Below, in pieces: positions 28,882 through 30,667 of a DNA stretch of 30,667 nucleotides. Each line of letters begins with the position of its first letter. Within the stretch, counting starts at the first letter, position 1. The notes beneath the pieces were generated by a model. That model did not search any database and was not told the origin of the DNA. It saw only the letters and a list, made by a program, of their open reading frames with translations. A program made the translations under genes and the position numbers. Source of the DNA: a virus; the IMG/VR virus record IMGVR_UViG_3300028025_004344, positions 1 through 30,667 of that record. One strand, 5' to 3'.

Positions 28882-30539
28882 TATTCATCCCCTTCAACAA
28901 ACTCTTCAATGACCTCAACAATGAGATTGTTCTCATCGCGGATAATCCTCTTGCGAACGCGAGTGCGCTCAATTGTATTTGTCACATTGACAGTTGGAGC
29001 ATCAACGGTGACATTCGGTGCCTCAACATTGACATTTGGTGAATCAAGCATGACCATCGCAGGTTCAATCGTGACATTCGGTGCTGCAACATTGACAGTT
29101 GGTTCAGGAACTTGAAGAACCATATGTGGTTGCTCATTTCGTGCCTCGCGTACATCGTAAGCAGATGCAGGATCATTCGGGTCAATCTGTGCAATTGGTT
29201 GCAACTGGCTTGAAGGAACACCTGTGTGTGCCATTGCTGGCAATCCAATTGCTGCCAAAACTTCTTCTGGATCGTAACCAACTTGAACGAGCTGAGTAAC
29301 AATCTCAGCACGCAACTTGACACCGACATCCTTTGCATCGCCTGCATCAATGTTTTGCAATGGCACGCGATAGTTGTCACCATCTGCAATTGGTGCCATA
29401 TCTTCCATTGCGTGAACATCGTTCAGGCTCAAGAAACCTTCGCGCAAGCCCTTTGTGTAGGCTTCATAGCGCTCAAGTGTTGTTCCACGAAGGAGTGCAT
29501 CAAGGTTGAACTTGATGAATCCGTCAGGTTCAGGAAGTAAAGTGCTGAATGCTTGCTCAAGGCGCTCAAGTAATGGGCGCAATGAGTGCTGAACAAAGGA
29601 AAGATTCTGTGCTTCAACAGATGCAAATGACATCGCACCTGCAACGGGATGACCTAAAAGGCTGATTGGAACGCGGAAGAGGCGTGCAATATCCTCAACA
29701 TTGAACCGGCGTGTGTCCAATAACTGTGCATCCTGGGCGTTCAGAGTCAATGGCTTGAAAGAAGCGCCACCTGAAAGGACACCGATTTTTCCTGCGCGGT
29801 AAGGGCCTGTATGAGTGATATTCCAATCACGCCCAATATCTTGTGCCTGATCTTCAGTCAGTTCACCTGGAACTTCAATGACACCGCCTGGATTGGCTGC
29901 ATTGCCGAAGTATGAAGCCGCATAAGTATCGGCTGCCATAGCAGCGCCGATTGTTAGTCGAGCAGCAGCGATTGGGCCGAGACCATAGTGCGAGCCGGGC
30001 AATCTAAACAATGGGATGTGAAGCATTTCATTCTTTGTAAGGATTTGGTTGAACGCGCCTTGCTCATCTGTTGTCTGAACCTCGTACACAAGTGGTTCAT
30101 TAGGGCGCAGACGGCGGATACGCACATCATCAGGGTTGAGGCAATAAAGTTCCACAACTTCGTTGTTGTCATCGCGTACGGTCAAGATAAAGGCGTTTCC
30201 ATGAATGTTCAGGGATGAAATGACCTGCTCATAGAATTCAATTCGTGATGTTTCAGGATTGGGAGTATTCACCCAATATGGCGTTTCACCATATGCTGCT
30301 GCATAAGAAATGCGAGCGCGACCACGGCGAACATATGCGCCAAGTGGGAGCGAGCTAATTGTGTCACCTAAAAGGCGAACGCAAGCATAAACTGTTGACA
30401 TACGGATTGCGCTGTCGGCAGTAACATCAATTCCTGAAGGTGCCATGTATGCCGGACGGCCAGGAATGATTGGCTCAACCCATTGACTGTTGTTGGCTCG
30501 CTTCTCTGATATTCCGCGCAGTCTCTTGCTCAAACTCAT
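28881..30539 (-). CDS. portal protein with repetitive C-terminal extension
   Basis: The 552-residue protein is an HK97-type portal: STVYACVRLLGDTISSLPL, WVNTPNPETSRIEFYEQVI, GNAFILTVRD, IARLFRVPISLLGHP and LSFVQHSLRPLLERLEQAF are family marks. It forms the dodecameric ring for DNA passage at one capsid vertex. After about residue 470 an extension has repeating hydrophobic pairs with Val-Asn/Thr-Val and Ala-Pro-Asn (PTVNVAAPNVTI, SPNVNVEAPNVTVDAPTVNV), then a charged tail ending in acidic residues. This extension is longer than the usual portal end. ATG 30539 overlaps the upstream stop. Confidence 0.93.
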   Translation of the reverse strand: MSLSKRLRGISEKRANNSQWVEPIIPGRPAYMAPSGIDVTADSAIRMSTVYACVRLLGDTISSLPLGAYVRRGRARISYAAAYGETPYWVNTPNPETSRIEFYEQVISSLNIHGNAFILTVRDDNNEVVELYCLNPDDVRIRRLRPNEPLVYEVQTTDEQGAFNQILTKNEMLHIPLFRLPGSHYGLGPIAAARLTIGAAMAADTYAASYFGNAANPGGVIEVPGELTEDQAQDIGRDWNITHTGPYRAGKIGVLSGGASFKPLTLNAQDAQLLDTRRFNVEDIARLFRVPISLLGHPVAGAMSFASVEAQNLSFVQHSLRPLLERLEQAFSTLLPEPDGFIKFNLDALLRGTTLERYEAYTKGLREGFLSLNDVHAMEDMAPIADGDNYRVPLQNIDAGDAKDVGVKLRAEIVTQLVQVGYDPEEVLAAIGLPAMAHTGVPSSQLQPIAQIDPNDPASAYDVREARNEQPHMVLQVPEPTVNVAAPNVTIEPAMVMLDSPNVNVEAPNVTVDAPTVNVTNTIERTRVRKRIIRDENNLIVEVIEEFVEGDE

Positions 30540-30667
30540 TTGTCAACCTTCTCTGTTGCCCATACTAGAAATCCGCCAAGCGCAATGAGCGCGACAGGTG
30601 CAGAAAGCATCCACAATCCACTTGTTACCAAAGAGACACCGATGACCTCAATGATGAGTGCATAATC
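30536..30667 (-). CDS. partial small membrane protein upstream of portal
   Basis: The right edge cuts this frame; 43 residues and the stop are visible. They include two hydrophobic segments (ALIIEVIGVSLVTSGLWML and PVALIALGGFLVWA) and a charged end (ATEKVDK). The stop TGA overlaps the portal ATG (ATGA). Small membrane proteins occur before portal genes in related phages; their role is unknown. The start lies beyond the window. Confidence 0.6.
   Translation of the reverse strand, partial: DYALIIEVIGVSLVTSGLWMLSAPVALIALGGFLVWATEKVDK

Noticed and set aside
1-30667. CRISPR array, insertion sequence, integrase or attachment site
   Set aside because: No spaced direct repeats of CRISPR type, no transposase, no recombinase and no clear att-like repeat were seen.

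Overview
This window is part of the genome of a tailed double-stranded DNA phage with a long, probably non-contractile tail (siphovirus-like). The evidence is an HK97-type portal, protease and capsid module, a tail-assembly chaperone pair with a -1 frameshift signal, and one tape-measure gene with no sheath or baseplate genes. The host is probably an actinobacterium, because the phage carries a WhiB iron-sulfur protein gene, a family found in Actinobacteria and their phages. By eye the base composition is moderate, which would fit a low-GC aquatic actinobacterium; that host guess is inference. No integrase, excisionase or repressor was recognised, so nothing here points to lysogeny.

Layout. 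Almost everything is transcribed leftwards (minus strand). Reading from the right edge: a partial membrane protein, portal, two small structural proteins, a fused maturation protease, major capsid protein, a glycosyltransferase, head-tail joining proteins, two tandem major-tail-protein paralogues, the G/GT chaperone, an HK97-gp10-like protein, tape measure, minor tail proteins and a glycine-rich tip protein (30.7-15.2 kb). A lysis cassette follows (15.2-13.9 kb): several small membrane proteins, a small lipoprotein overlapping one of them, and a CHAP-domain endolysin. Next come two glycosyltransferases and a sugar-nucleotide epimerase (13.7-11.4 kb), ending at a strong bidirectional hairpin.

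The only plus-strand block (9.8-11.36 kb) is a chain of seven small genes ending in a stand-alone primase-polymerase domain. It is read from a divergent promoter region at 9.66-9.82 kb. Leftwards from that region are replication, recombination and regulatory genes: Hjc-type resolvase, WhiB, lytic transglycosylase, Cas4/RecB-like nuclease and a candidate ssDNA-binding protein. A DNA-modification island follows: a Mom-like enzyme, a zinc ribbon and a cytosine-5 methyltransferase split over two frames. After it come a large primase/helicase, an origin-like repeat region (2.0-2.23 kb), zinc/HTH proteins, endonuclease VII and an HNH endonuclease. The HNH gene reaches almost to the left edge, where a possible terminase small-subunit start is cut off.

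The most unusual points are a tRNA-Gly-like 76-nt cloverleaf inside the 5' end of the mom-like gene, the split methyltransferase, the origin-like iteron cluster with DnaA boxes, an internal protease start inside a fused gene, duplicated tail proteins and two different primase-polymerases.
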